This document shows, piece by piece, positions 46,104 to 57,828 of a DNA stretch of 64,000 nt. Within the stretch, counting starts at the first letter, position 1. The number at the start of each line of letters is the position of its first letter. A program made the translations under genes and the position numbers. The notes under the pieces are model-generated. The model did not search any database, was not told where the DNA came from, and saw only the letters and a list, made by a program, of their open reading frames with translations. Origin of the DNA: Margaritispora aquatica (taxonomy: Eukaryota > Ascomycota > Leotiomycetes > Helotiales > Discinellaceae); NCBI GenBank assembly GCA_007644065.1, contig VJWN01000014.1:62001-126000 (forward strand), read 5' to 3'.

Positions 46104-47779
46104 CTATATACCACCGACAGATCCATTCCCACCAAGACGAGAATTCGCACTTACAGGCTTGCGCTTTCTGCGGCGCTCGGAAGGAGATGGGAATGGTGAA
46201 ATATCGCCATGTCGACTATTCAGACCTCGTCGCTCGCCCTCCTCGTCCTCACCCTCATCCTCGCTTAAGTTGGGTATAAGTGGGCCCATGATAGGCGGAC
46301 CGGTATATACGCGCTCGCTCTGGGATCGCCGAAGCGGGTGCTGCTGCTGCTGCTGGTTCTGGTGGGAGTTGCTGCCGTAGTTCGACTGTGCAGATGGGCG
46401 ATTAATACGCAGCGGCGCTGGCTCGAGGGAGGGGTCGTAGTCCGGGTCGGACCTATACTCTTCGGGGATCGTATAACAGCGGGAGTTCGATGATGGTGTG
46501 CGGTTACTGGCGCGTGGGTTACTGGGTCCTGCTTGGGCTGGATTTATACTTCTACCACTGGCTGTACCTGCACCTGTACTTGCGGTGCGTTGGTGTTGGT
46601 ACTGGTGTTGGTTTGTGCTTTGGCTTCGCCTAGGGGTGTTTGTGTCTGTGTTTGTGCTTGTGCTTGACTGGTACACAGGAGCAGATGAATGGCGTTGCGA
46701 ATTTGACCGTTGGGATGGAGGTGGATTGCTATTGTTGTTGTACGTGTATGGGTTTGTGTTTGCCGTTTGGAAGGAGTTGGGATGACCTGGTGGGAGAATA
46801 GGTTTGTTGGGAGGAATTGGAGGAGGGTATGGTTGTGCTTGTGCTCGTGTTTGTGCCTGTACTTGCTCCTTTCTCTTCTCAGCGCGGTATGCCTCCAGTC
46901 TCCTCCTCTCTTCCTCTTGCTCTTTCTGAGCGAAATACGCATCCAGTCTCTGCTTCTCAACGTCCTTCATTTTGCCGAGATGTTCCACCCTCCCCGCTCC
47001 CTCATATCCGAATGCATATCTATCCCACTCGCGAGTCGCCTCTTCTCTCTCCTCTGTGGTCAAGGTCGGGGTTGATACTACTGGCGCAGCATTTTGAGTC
47101 TCGTTCTGGGTGGGAGTCTCGCTTGCTGTTGTGCCGGTTCGGCTGGATCGCCTACTTGCGAGTTGTGAGAGCGGGCGGGTGATGGTCGATAAGGTGCGTC
47201 CTAGACGTCCTTGTGCTGGGCTTTGGGGATTGGATGATGATGATGGGATCGTCGCGGTGAAGGCTGGTGGGGCAGAAGTACTTCCTGTAGTGAGGTGCTG
47301 TTAGCAGACAGGCTGTACTTAATGATGGTCAAATAGGATTATGGATGTCTTTACCTTGAGCTCCAGTAATAGGGTTCGATGAGGGCCTTGCCGCGACTGA
47401 ATATCTAGGGTTGTTCGCTGTAGGAAAACGCTATTAGCAAGATTCTTAACGGACCTCAAGAGGAGTGAGAGATGCGGATATCTTGACTTCAGCGCTGCTG
47501 TTCACTCTAATTGCTATGGCGTTCAGAGATCCAGAGGTCTTTCTTACCTTGATTTGATGTATGGGTGTTTGATGGAGTGGTCGCAGCGCTGGGAGATCTA
47601 GAAGTATTTCCTGTGGCAAAGCGCGGTTAATAAGATCTCACATGTATCGTAAGTGTAGTGAGTGTTATGGAAGTCTTACCTTGACCACTGGTTGATGGCG
47701 ACTTGGCAGTGCGCTCGCGCTGCGAGTATGATCTACGAATCTTCTCCATAGTCGGGAGCATGTCTTTGAATGGAGCCAT
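46104..47779 (-). CDS. Disordered protein with duplicated small exons
   Basis: Four exons: 47779-47680 (100 nt), 47610-47548 (63 nt), 47417-47355 (63 nt) and 47284-46104 (1181 nt), giving 468 residues. All introns are phase 1, have CAAG before a GTAAG/GTAAA donor and end CACAG or CTACAG. The protein opens MAPFKDMLPTMEKIRRSYSQ, then Ser/Thr/Pro-rich 21-residue units from exons 2 and 3. A charged helix follows (WDRYAFGYEGAGRVEHLGKM, DVEKQRLDAYFAQKEQEEER), then a long Gln/Asn/Ser/Pro-rich tail with poly-Gln, acidic block EDEGEDEEGE and basic RRRKRKP near the end. No enzyme or membrane signature. I do not know the family. The stop is 300 bp from the start of the myristoylated-type gene downstream. 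Confidence 0.65.
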
Positions 47780-49517
47780 GGTGTATGGTGTATGAGTATG
47801 ACTGTGCTGCTTCTATGACTATGTTGATGTGTTTGTGATTGTGACGATACTTCCGCAGTGAGTAAATAAGAACAGGAACACGATCGCTATGCGATGCTTC
47901 AATGACTGTACGTGTGTACTGCAGTGGCTGCGATGTATGAATCTCAAGTAAGTAGAATATTGACGTCTTAGTACTGAGAGGAAGTTGTATTGGGTCGTCG
48001 CAGCGGTGTGGTGTTCAGGACGAGCATAACAGATGTGAAGATCTACAGATCGAGGTGGATCAGGGCAGAGAGAGGCGCTAGGCATTAGCGTCTATTTCGT
48101 TTTGAGTGGGAGACAAGTCGGAGTTCTGGCTTTAGCTGTTGTTTGATCTGGGAGTCATGCTATGCCACAGAGTTGAGATGGCCGAGGGGTTGTTGAGGTG
48201 TCCTATTTACCTACTGTTTTGCTCCAGCCGAGTCCAAAGCCGAGGATTGGAGAAGAGGTTGGCGAGCAAGGAATGATTTTGTATGATTATTTAGAAGGAC
48301 GACCTCGGGGTCTATAGCTATTATTGTTAATTTGAATGAAAAATACCAACTTTAAAGATCTCTCGCTTACGAAGAATGCACCTGCATCGTGAGCTACGAG
48401 ACAGGTGTGCTTCGATTTTACATGGTTATCTGGGTCATGTTCGACCCCACATGTGAATTGAGCTACGCTATTTCTCTTCCCTTGTGTCGGATTGTCCTAT
48501 GTGGTATCCTCTTTTGTGTTAACAACACATTATGTCATTCGATTCTCCGCAGGAATCCGTATAATTATCCATTCCTTGCTAGCTAGAGAGGCTCTCTGCG
48601 GTGGCGGATTGTTAATGCCCTCAGTAGAGCCATTTAACATTGAGCCTACGCGAGAATATAGTGAATTGAAATCGAATGTTGTGATTGCATATGCATCTCG
48701 TCTAAATCCACGTCTTTTATTGTGCTTATACCATTTCATGCTGTCTGCTCTTCAATTCTTCATGAACCTTTCCCGTTCTTGTCCAGCTAATCAATTCTTC
48801 TTCTGCAGTGGAAGAAGCGGATTCAAGTCAGCGGTATACCATGTTGAATCTACGTGACATTTCAGTTAATTTGTATATGATCGTTGACAGCGGTTGCGAA
48901 CCCCCTTGTCTTAGCGATAATCACATGCTCGTTTACACGCTTAGGTAGACGAGAAAGCCAGACTCACTTTCGTTGTCTTTATTTTATCTTCGCACTTCCG
49001 TGTACGGAGCAGACGCTGGGCGTCAAGTGATGATTTTAGCCTCTAGAACTATGTTTCGTTTCTTTGAACCCCAATCTTGGACGTGCTTGGTTTCTGCGCA
49101 ATTCCGTCCGACCACCGCATGCCATCAACTCCATCCATCAATCACACGTGATCTTGCACCAGGTCCAAGTTCCAATCCAATCGTCGGAAGCAAACACCCA
49201 TTACTGTACTGTCTGTACTACTGTACTGTACAGTATTACCTCGGTATAAAGCCAAGATACCCTTACCCAGCAAAGCAACATCACACCACATGGAATGTGA
49301 ATGCGATTACAAATTGATTTCCTTTCCTTTCCCACCAGAATTAAATCCATGAGAGATATTGTCACAATACAGAAAAGAAAAAACCTTGCTTGTCCCAAAA
49401 ACGCCCGATCCGAAGGACTGCATGGTTTCGAGACGAAATTACCCCGACTAAGACGGGACGGGACACAAGGCTCTAGCATGCATACAGTTACTGTATTATG
49501 GAGGTCCCTAGCGAATG

Positions 49518-49539
49518 TTTATTTATTTATTTATTTATA
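49518..49539. repeat. (TTTA)n microsatellite
   Basis: About five TTTA units in intergenic DNA. Confidence 0.8.
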
Positions 49540-49586
49540 GCTGTGATTTATTGAATATTTCCCCCTTTCCCTGTCTCAACTCATAC

Positions 49587-49590
49587 CCAC

Positions 49591-49631
<41 letters not shown>

Positions 49632-49692
49632 CAACCACAACCACAACCACGACCACAACCACGACCTCGACCTCAACCTCAACCTCAACCTC
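49587..49692. repeat. Hexameric CCAGAA/CCACAA minisatellite
   Basis: A 100-bp array that drifts from CCAGAA to CCACAA to CCTCAA units. Strand composition is asymmetric. The apparent ORFs through it (Pro-Glu or Val-Glu alternations) are repeat artefacts. Confidence 0.85.
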
Positions 49693-50336
49693 ATATTTCC
49701 TCCTTAATAAATGTCCAAGTGAACCGTAAATCCAACTACCAAGATCTCCGTTGTTTCTCCACCCGCGCTTCACGGTTTCACACAGCGCACAAAAGTTTCA
49801 TTCCATCCCACCTTCACCACTTCCACTTCCACTGCCGTACATGAAAACGCCTATCCGCAGGCAGACTGCCACTTTGGCGGTACACCTGTTCCACCATGCG
49901 GGCAACTTATTGGGCATCCCCAGCACCACATCACCGTATTCTGGAGCCGTGGCGTACTAGCCGAGGCCTCATTGGTGTGTGTGCGGTGCATGTCTCAGCC
50001 GCAAAGAGGGTTTGGATGTCCCTTTTCGGTTTGGAGGTACACAATGGGTTGGAGCCGCTTGGCGTTCTGAGGCTGATGCTTGTGGGTTGGGTAGCTTTGG
50101 TGGGTGCATGCATGTCAGTGCTATCCTGTGCGAAATGTTGGTGGTGTTTTTTGTTCTTTTGGTGGAGGAGAATGTGATTGTGGAGGTGGTGGTGCTGGTG
50201 GTATTTAATGGGTCGATCTCCCCATCCAGCGATGGTGGAAAAGTTGTACCTGTATACTGTATCTTTCTTGCTTTGCGACTACCTGCAATTTTTTCACATT
50301 TCGACAAGTGTTGACAACTAAGGTATTCATTGAAAT

Positions 50337-51361
50337 ATGGCAGAACATGATGTTGCTGAGGGCCGGACGCCGACGTGGGTGCCCATTGTACTGGGTCTCC
50401 AGTTTCTCCTAACAGTCATCATCTTTGGAATGTGCATCTACATCATTCACGGCGTATACTTCGATACACTCGGCTTCGTCCTCTTCCTCGTACGTCCGAT
50501 TTCCCCACCTCACTCACCATCTCTCTCCCACTCGCACTCCCAATCCCACAAGAAAGAAAAAAACACATCACTAACAAAGCATCTCCCAGTGTCTCCTAAC
50601 ATGGCTCCTCATCGCCTTCAACGTCTGCACACTGTACGTGTCGTCGCTAAAGAAATTCCGCTTCCCCTACGCGGGCCTCGCCACCAGTGCATTGATGGTC
50701 ATCTTCTGGCTCGCCGCCATGGGTGCCGCCGCCGCGCTCCGAGCCTCGTTTAAATACACCGTCACCGTCCTGGGGTGCTCAAGCGACGGCTCAGCCATCA
50801 ACGCGCATACATGCGAGGTTGCAAAGCGGGGTTTGGAGAAAAGAGCGGCCGTCGCGGGGTCGACCGGTTTGGCTGTTATGAGCGCAATCGCCGGGTTGTC
50901 TGCGCTTGTCTTGTGAGTATTCTCCTGTGCGAACCGAGTAGCACCGAGGACCAAAGCTAATCCTATATCACAGAATCTCGTACATCGCCTGCCTCGTCAT
51001 CGAAATCATGGCCTGGAACGCCAACCGCTCGCACACCTCCCCCTCGGGCGGAAGCACCATCCCCCAAAAGGAAGGCGAAGCCGGTTATGAGGGCTACAGG
51101 ATGGAGCAGCCTGTGCAGCAACAGCACCAACAACCACAACAGCAACCATACTACGAGGCTCAACCCCAGCAGGGATACGCACAGCAGCCTTACCAGGGAG
51201 CTCCTACGCCGTCGCCCGCACCACAGGGGACCTATGTCCAGCAACCTGCTCCACAGCCATATCAGGGTGCACCGCCGCCAGCTACGTATGAGTTGGGGCA
51301 GAATGCGCAGCAGCCTCCGCAGCAGCAGCAGGGACATCCGTATAGTGGTGCAGGGTATTAG
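50337..51361 (+). CDS. MARVEL-domain membrane protein, Gln/Pro-rich tail
   Basis: Three exons, 50337-50489, 50590-50912 and 50974-51361, give 287 residues. Introns of 100 nt (GTACGT, branch CACTAAC, CAG) and 61 nt (GTGAGT..CAG) join in frame. Four hydrophobic segments are visible: WVPIVLGLQFLLTVIIFGM (14-32 and beyond), LLTWLLIAFNVCTLYV, YAGLATSALMVIFWLAAM, and a final one from GSTGLAVMSAIAGLSALVL through ISYIACLVIEIMAW. This four-span layout with Cys in the loop between spans 3 and 4 (LGCSSDG, HTCEVAK) is typical of fungal MARVEL proteins of the plasma membrane. The cytosolic tail is Gln, Pro, Tyr and Gly-rich (QQPYQGAP repeats). Likely role: membrane organisation or trafficking, inferred from the family only. 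Confidence 0.82.
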
Positions 51362-51907
51362 TAGATGATGGTGATGATGATGAGCGTGGTGACGGTGGTG
51401 GTGCTTTGAATGGGTGAATCGCAGAGTTTGGTGTTAATTGCAGGTCCTTGGGAGGGAATTGGTGCCACGGGTGCGATGCTATGATTTATATACCCAGCAT
51501 TTTATACCTTGTACCAACCATTCAAAATAGCACGTTAGTGCGAGAGCGAAGGCATGGCTGAGCGTTTATGATTTAATGAAGTAATAATATTCTGCAATTT
51601 GCTTTTCCTTTGACTTTGTGTGAATCTATTGAGACTAGGCAAGCTGTTTTTTTACCATCACTAAAAGGCAGAAAACCCAATGCCACTTCTGAATCCACAC
51701 TCTTCTACAATTCCTCAAAGTCATCATCTGTTCGTCTATGCAAAGCACAACGCTCACAACACAACATCCCCTCCATTCAAACCGACATCCCAACCCCTCG
51801 CTTAACGAACCCCTCAATACTCTCCAACCCACCATGAACAGCTACCACCTCGAAATTCAGGAAGCTAGATGCTGTTGCTGATGTTGACTTCTGCCTTTCT
51901 CGTCTTA
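51362..51907. other. Convergent intergenic region
   Basis: 546 bp holding two 3' UTRs. No supported ORF. Confidence 0.5.
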
Positions 51908-52771
51908 TCAGTTTATGCTATGCTCTGTTAGGTTGGTTGTGAGACGCGACGAGGTGAGCTGGGGATGACTTACGGATTTCGTGTTTGGACTTGTTGCTGT
52001 GCCTTGATAGGTCTGTGATGATGAATTGTTCTTGTGTTCTGTTCGTACTTTTTCGGCGTCTTCATCTTCTTTCTCCATGTGCCCATAATGTCGAGCGTCC
52101 TCACTCTCCCTATTGATATTCATCCTTGTCTGAATAGCAACATGCCCCTTCTCTACATCTCCACCAGTTCTTCCCATCTCTAACTTCTCCTCCTCCTCCT
52201 CCTTTTCCTCCTCTAGCGGCACCAACAAGCCCCGCAAAGAAGGCCCGAACATCTCGTCCAGATCATCCAAGGCTTCATTGTCTCGCTTATCTGCGCGCGT
52301 GAGTTTGCGCTTTTTAGGCTTTTTGCGCCGCATGGCGAGAGGAGGGGTGGCGATGGTTTTTGGTATCGGTATTGAGAGTGGAAGTGGGAGCGAAGTGGGA
52401 ACGGGCAGCAGAATTGGCACGGGAATCGATGGGGACTTGGGGACGGAGATGCAGATGCAGATGGGAGCGGGAATTGTGAGGGCAACGGGAACGGTGCTGG
52501 CAACGGAAGCGGAAACGGAGAGAGTGTGCATTTTGGTTGTTTGTTTGTGAGATTGTGGGTTTGGTTTGGTGGTTTCGGTTGCGTAGATGTCAGTTGCTGG
52601 ACTTGGAGGCAGACGTAGAGGTAGAGGTGGGAGTAGAGGTCGAGAGACTGGAAGCATGCCGAGATTCGCGTGTCGTTGTGATTGTGACTGCGGTCGTGTT
52701 CGTGCGTGTCTTTGTAAGCGTGAGCCTAACTGCGATCGCGATGACTCTGATAATTCCGAGAGATCTGCCAT
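51908..52771 (-). CDS. Hypothetical basic low-complexity protein
   Basis: An open frame of 287 residues from MADLSELSESSRSQ. Codons continue to another ATG at 52786. The N-terminal half is Pro, Ser, Ile and Val-rich and looks like drifted simple repeats (IPVPILLPVPTSLPLPLSIP). The middle has the only protein-like block: a basic cluster RRKKPKKRKLTRADKRDNEA followed by LDDLDEMFGPSLRGLL (about residues 145-185), which resembles a nuclear-targeting tail joined to a short helix, then a Glu-rich run. A GTAAGT donor near the 3' end could remove the last 20 residues, but either reading stops soon after. No family is recognised. The gene is probably real because of the conserved-looking middle block, but its ends are uncertain. 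Confidence 0.45.
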   Translation of the reverse strand: MADLSELSESSRSQLGSRLQRHARTRPQSQSQRHANLGMLPVSRPLLPPLPLRLPPSPATDIYATETTKPNPQSHKQTTKMHTLSVSASVASTVPVALTIPAPICICISVPKSPSIPVPILLPVPTSLPLPLSIPIPKTIATPPLAMRRKKPKKRKLTRADKRDNEALDDLDEMFGPSLRGLLVPLEEEKEEEEEKLEMGRTGGDVEKGHVAIQTRMNINRESEDARHYGHMEKEDEDAEKVRTEHKNNSSSQTYQGTATSPNTKSVSHPQLTSSRLTTNLTEHSIN

Positions 52772-53370
52772 GATTTTCGATATCATGGATGTTGTTGCTA
52801 TGATGGTGTTGCAGTGTGGATAGAAGGTGAATTCATCGAGTGAGTTAGTGTTCGTGGCGCGTGATTATTGCTTTCACTTTCTACGAAAAGAAAAGGAAAG
52901 GGAAATTGACTAGGTGGAGGAAATCCGAGACAAGACTACTAATTCTTCAATGTTTTGAAACCATGTTGTTGCTGAGGTCGAGATATCATCAATGGACGCG
53001 AAGAAAAAGGCGGTGGCAAAAGCTTTCGAAATTTTCGATAACCTGAGCGCGCCGCCCTCATGGCTTCAACAAATTCAATTCATGCACATCAGTTCGCCGG
53101 AGAGAAGTTAAATTGAAGTTGGCTTTGTATTAGCTCTTTGGTGTTCCCCTCCAAAAGTATTGCATTGCCCCTCAACTAAGTAAGTGATGCCAGTAATTGC
53201 TCTTTCGCTTAGCTACAACCTTTTCATCCACAAGCGACATCAAGAACTTAGCCACCAATCTTCCCGAATTTCTTTTCCTGACAGTTGCAATATCCCCTAT
53301 TGGTGATATAACAAGCGGTTGGTTTAAGTCTGTTAGCTCATCATCTAAGGAAGCCAGTTAATCTAGTTTG
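52772..53370. other. Intergenic region
   Basis: About 600 bp between two minus-strand genes. No supported ORF. Confidence 0.5.
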
Positions 53371-56300
53371 TCAACCGAACAAAATAGGTAAGCTTGTAAT
53401 GCACTTACAAGAATTCACAATCATCTCTGCGAAGCCCCGAATCAAATCAACCTGCACTTCATGTTTTTCATAACCCGCCTCTTTCACAAAACCATCTAAA
53501 ATGTAATCCCTTAGCGGATTTCCATCCCGATGTGTGCGATACACGAGATGGAAAATATCCGTGATGTCCCCAAACACCGTCTCCTCCAAGAGCTTGCACA
53601 CTTCCGCAATTCCCGCTGAATTAGGAGGCTGTTGGGAGAAAAATTGGGGTGTAGTCCCCGTTATGGCGGCGATTTGTAGTTCCTCGATGCATACACACAG
53701 AGCGAGGATGACGGGAAATGATATGAACCACGAGGAGCGTGTGCGCAGACGAATATTTTTTTCGAGTGGCTCGAGGATCTTGGGGATGGTTTCTTGCAGG
53801 ATTTTGGACATCAGATGTTTGAGTTGGAGATCGAGGAGCCGGGAGGTTGTTTTGGCGGGGGTTGAGGGCTCGCTTAGCTGGTGTGATGATGTTGGGCTGG
53901 GAGGAGGGGAGAGGTCGAGGTAAGCAATTTCTGGGAGATGTTGCATGCACGCTAGAATTGTGTGCACTAACAGGCATTCCTTCAAAATCTGTAAACGTAT
54001 TAGCTATGGGTTACAACTTGGAAGAAGTCGAGGATTGAATCGACATACAGCTATAAGATCAGAAGTACCATCACGATAAAACCGAAGCAAATTATTCATC
54101 GTTTGGTCTGTAACTGTGATATTAATGGAGTTATTTAATGGCGTAACGGAAGTTATCAATTGATCCAGGACACCGTCTAGGTATTTCGATGTTTCGTTTT
54201 TCGGCTCTTGAATATCCATCATTAACAGACCGACTGGGATACTTCTGATGCCTCGTTGCTCGTCGATTTCTTGAGATGACTCTAGTAATGACTTTGGCTC
54301 AAAAACGTTGACTTTCATCGTCATGGTACAAGTGCTTCCATAGTTGATCTTTGCTTCATCTGCATGATCCAAGAACCACACTACATTTTCAGTGATGAAA
54401 ATTTCGATCGAGGTTTTCTTCAATGGCAAGAAGAGGAGAGCTAAATGTCAGTCAGTATTGGGCTTCATACCCGTAACGTTTTGCTTACCTGGGCTGAACA
54501 ATGAATTATATTCTTTGAATCCAGTACGAATGCAGCGCGTCATCAACAAACTAGTATCTTTCCGTCGCTGACATGCAACACATACATCTCCATCTGAGCA
54601 CTAGGAAAAGTCAGCAATAGTAAGTGCAATGCCTTCGGATTTATATACAGGTATCTTTTGGCCCCAGCAGTTCCAGCACGACTTTAGCCTTCTCATAGCT
54701 CGCGCTTTCTCCGCTGTCGCTGGGCTCAGCCTGCCTTTCCTAATCCCGGATCTTGATCGCCCAAGACTGGATGTCGATGACATGACTTTAAGACCACCGT
54801 TGACCAAGGTCATGTTTTCCCAGCTTTGGGTAGCTTTCCAAGAAGGACTGGTTGATGTGAAGGTATCCGAAAGATAGGCAGACGGATATGAAGGGGTAGT
54901 GGCAGGGGCTTTAATAGCTAGCCATGGATTTATTTCGCCTGATGCATCTGTGATGTCAAGGAGAGTATTGTATGTCATCTTCTCTAGTTTCGCTAGATTG
55001 AATCTCTGTATGAAGAACCCATTGAAAGTGCGGTCAGGAAGGAGATTGGATGATAATGGAAGCAAAAACTCTTTGGACCCTTTAACTCCCCATGAATGCC
55101 AATCGCTCGTCCGCAGCATTGATCGGGTATCCTCTACAGATTGTGAGAAACTGACATCGCTCCTATCAAAGTCTTCGCATAATAGGTCTGATTTCGATGA
55201 CCAGCAGAACACACTGACAAGAGCTTTGTATGCACTCTGAATCCTTACGGAATCAAACTTTACCCTTGCACGTCTGCTTTCACTACATCTCCGTTGCTGA
55301 TCATCGAAAGAGCTTAAATCTACCAGCAAACTCTTGATAATACTGAGTAGAAGAATAGAGTATAGGCAAGCCAACTGCTTCTGACCTGTAAGCTTGCCAC
55401 GATTTGCGCAGAGGCTCTCCATATTATCTAGAAAACTCTTGAAATCATCGCGGATATCAACAGACTCTAATATTATTGGAGCTGCGTCTTCATTCGGGGC
55501 GAGCAGTAAGCATTCACATATTTGCTTCTCGGCAAGGTACAAATCAACAATTTTGGGAATAAGTGCTTGTGCTTGGTCAAAGATCTCCCATTCAATCTGT
55601 ATTGTAAGAATCAATCAGCGATAGGATCTGGGTTAACTTACTTTGTTTGAACAGTAAAACTTTTCTCCCAATCGCAGTAGGTTATATGGATTATATCCAG
55701 TCTCACACTTGTACTCGCTTGCAGTCGCCACTACCCTTGATAAACTCAATTTGGAATGCCACGTCTTCAGTCTTTCTTCAGTTATCGTCTTATCGATATC
55801 GAGTCCTCCTGAGTCTTGATGCGCTGCGCCCGGAGCAAGGTCGCTCGTTGTTTCACACGTCGCAAACTTACCCCAGCCTTCCTCATATAGGCCTAAAGCA
55901 TAGGGAAGTCTGCACATATATGCAGGAAATGACCGCAGCACCTCCTCGTTCACATCTCTGAACTGCCGTGAAGGTTTGAACGTAATCTCCATGCTGTTGA
56001 AACTTGTATTCAAAACCGATGAATATCTTGTGGTGAAGAAAAGGTGACCTTATTCAATTCTTATTAGCAGGCATCTTATACAAAAAGGGGAAAAGTAAGT
56101 ACCTGGTAAGAGAAACTCGCAAAGGCCCTTCAATGGGTCTCGAAAGCATCCAAGTACTTTCCAATAGTCATGCTCGTTGTCATTGCTTTGTACGGGACAT
56201 AGGGAGCAGCGTTCATTTGAATTGCACTTCTATTGGTCAACAACCTTTCACTAGAAGCTGCGGAATTATAGCCATGCCTTTCTTTTCAATATCTTGCATC

Positions 56301-56947
56301 GCAAACATGGATTTCTCTCCCTAAGATCTGTGGTACTGTTTTCCGACTTCCCAGGTTTGATCTGATTCTGAGCAGATATAAGATTACCCGAGACCGGCTC
56401 GGATATCTCAGACGGATTTTCAGAGGCAGAGATGGATCTGGAAATAGGGATAGTTTTACGATAGGATTGTAATGCCGGTCCTATTGCCGATGCTGATGCT
56501 GATGAGAAGTTGATAATCCCCGACTTCAGCCACCTGTCGAAAGTCTCGCCCTCTGATTTTTTCCCTTTCAAGACATCATTTTGAGTTCTTTTCATTATAA
56601 CTGCAGACACGAAGAGTGCAGTAAAATGAAAGTGAGAATAAAGACGGACCACTTCGAGCGATTAATTCCTTGGATGATTTTATTTTCTCCCGCAAAACAC
56701 GACATCGTTCAGGCAACGGAGGCAAGGAATCCGGAAGATCTTAAATATTAGTCTTTAGTAAATGGCTCGGAACAATAGAGATGATGCCTATGAACTCACT
56801 CGTTTTTACAAAATCTTCCAATGTTCTCAGCTGCTGTGTCAAAATGGCCTCCTCGTGAGCAAGATTCGGGGTGGTATCCAGCACGGTCGCATCTGTCATC
56901 TCTGCATCGCCACCCGGACGTGCTACAATATCTTTTCGCGATGCCAT
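53371..56947 (-). CDS. Protein with two Zn2Cys6-like clusters
   Basis: Nine exons: 56947-56800, 56739-56650, 56600-56278, 56226-56103, 56048-55642, 55596-54649, 54600-54489, 54440-54049 and 53988-53371, about 1053 residues, all joins in frame. Cluster 1 is C178, C181, C188, C194, C197, C214 (CLRCKILKRK then CNSNERCSLC); cluster 2 is C671, C674, C681, C687, C690, C703 (CWNCWGQKIP then CSDGDVCVAC). The first five Cys follow the Zn2Cys6 spacing Cx2Cx6Cx5Cx2C; the last gap (16 or 12) is longer than usual. In both clusters an intron falls after the sixth residue past Cys2 and another, phase 1, about 40 residues on. The intron before exon 4 must be GC-AG. A GTAAGT at 53408 could splice to a 5-nt final exon instead. 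The clusters are internal, so DNA binding is not certain. The rest is helical sequence without a known domain. Confidence 0.7.
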
Positions 56948-57050
56948 GGCCTTTTTGTGGTAGTAAACATGCATACATGATGTTGAGGAAGTTGATGGAT
57001 ACGTAAAGGTTAAGCTAAAGGTAAGATTACCTACCATTAGCTTAGGTACA

Positions 57051-57086
57051 GTAGGTAGGTAGGTAGGTAGGTAGGTAGGTAGGTAA
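57051..57086. repeat. (TAGG)n tetranucleotide repeat
   Basis: Nine or so TAGG units, the longest such array in the window. Confidence 0.85.
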
Positions 57087-57159
57087 GGTTTGAACGGGAC
57101 ATGGAATGGAAGTCACGGGGTTCAGGATATTCATGCCTGACTTTCAAGGTTTCCACCGG

Positions 57160-57161
<2 letters not shown>

Positions 57162-57208
<47 letters not shown>
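57162..57208. repeat. (CT)n microsatellite
   Basis: More than 20 tandem CT units upstream of the gene at 58136. Confidence 0.9.
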
Positions 57209-57215
<7 letters not shown>

Positions 57216-57794
57216 CCCCTCTCCCTCTCCTGCTGTACAGTACCGATCATCTCACCCACTCACTCATACTGTAAGATATTGTTTTGCCGCCGCTCTATTC
57301 TCGTCACCGCTGCCAAGCGAAGCTAAACACCAAATTGGTCACCGATGGTGTGTGATGGCCACGTCGACACACCTCATATACTTCCACCAATCTCGATCCT
57401 TTGCACACACACCACTTGGATGTGAGCAGGGGCAAAGCAAGTTTTGGTTTGATCCTTCGATACTCGATGAGGATTGGCTTCTCTGCATCTTTGCATGTTG
57501 CGCTGAGGTAGAATCCTGGCCGTCTCTCGCTGCCGCCGTGGTCACCGATCCTTCTTTCAGCACCGATTATTCGTCGCTTATTCCCCCTTCTTTTCCCTTG
57601 ATGGTTTTGCACTTTTTATCTTTTTTATGTTTTTTATACTTTTATGCTCTTCCTCTTGTCATCTGTTCATGTTTTTCTGTTGCTGCCTGAATGGAACCAA
57701 TGAGCAGATATATATATGTGTGTATGTTAGTGACTTGTTGGGGTAACCTACAAATTTCATGTCATAAGGTATGTCATAAGGAGGGCCCTCTGTG

Positions 57795-57828
57795 GCTTAA
57801 CTACCTTAACTACCTTAACTACCTTACC
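57795..57828. repeat. CTTAACTAC direct repeats
   Basis: Three tandem copies of a nonamer (CTTAACTAC) just upstream of the leader of the gene at 58136; also a possible binding-site cluster. Confidence 0.65.

Larger units (their letters stand above)
47780..50336. other. Intergenic, no supported gene
   Basis: 2.56 kb between divergent genes. It holds a TTTA microsatellite (49518-49539) and a CCAGAA minisatellite (49587-49692). Frames in it translate to simple repeats or unpatterned sequence. Confidence 0.55.

Noticed and set aside
49576..49773. Val-Glu repeat ORF, and the array's resemblance to a CRISPR
   Set aside because: The array is contiguous hexamers with no spacers, so it is a minisatellite. 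The ORF is the repeat read through.
57106..57690. 194-codon plus ORF
   Set aside because: Begins in and depends on a (CT)n tract that yields Ser-Leu alternation. The remainder is Ser/Phe-rich with no motif and looks like leader DNA.
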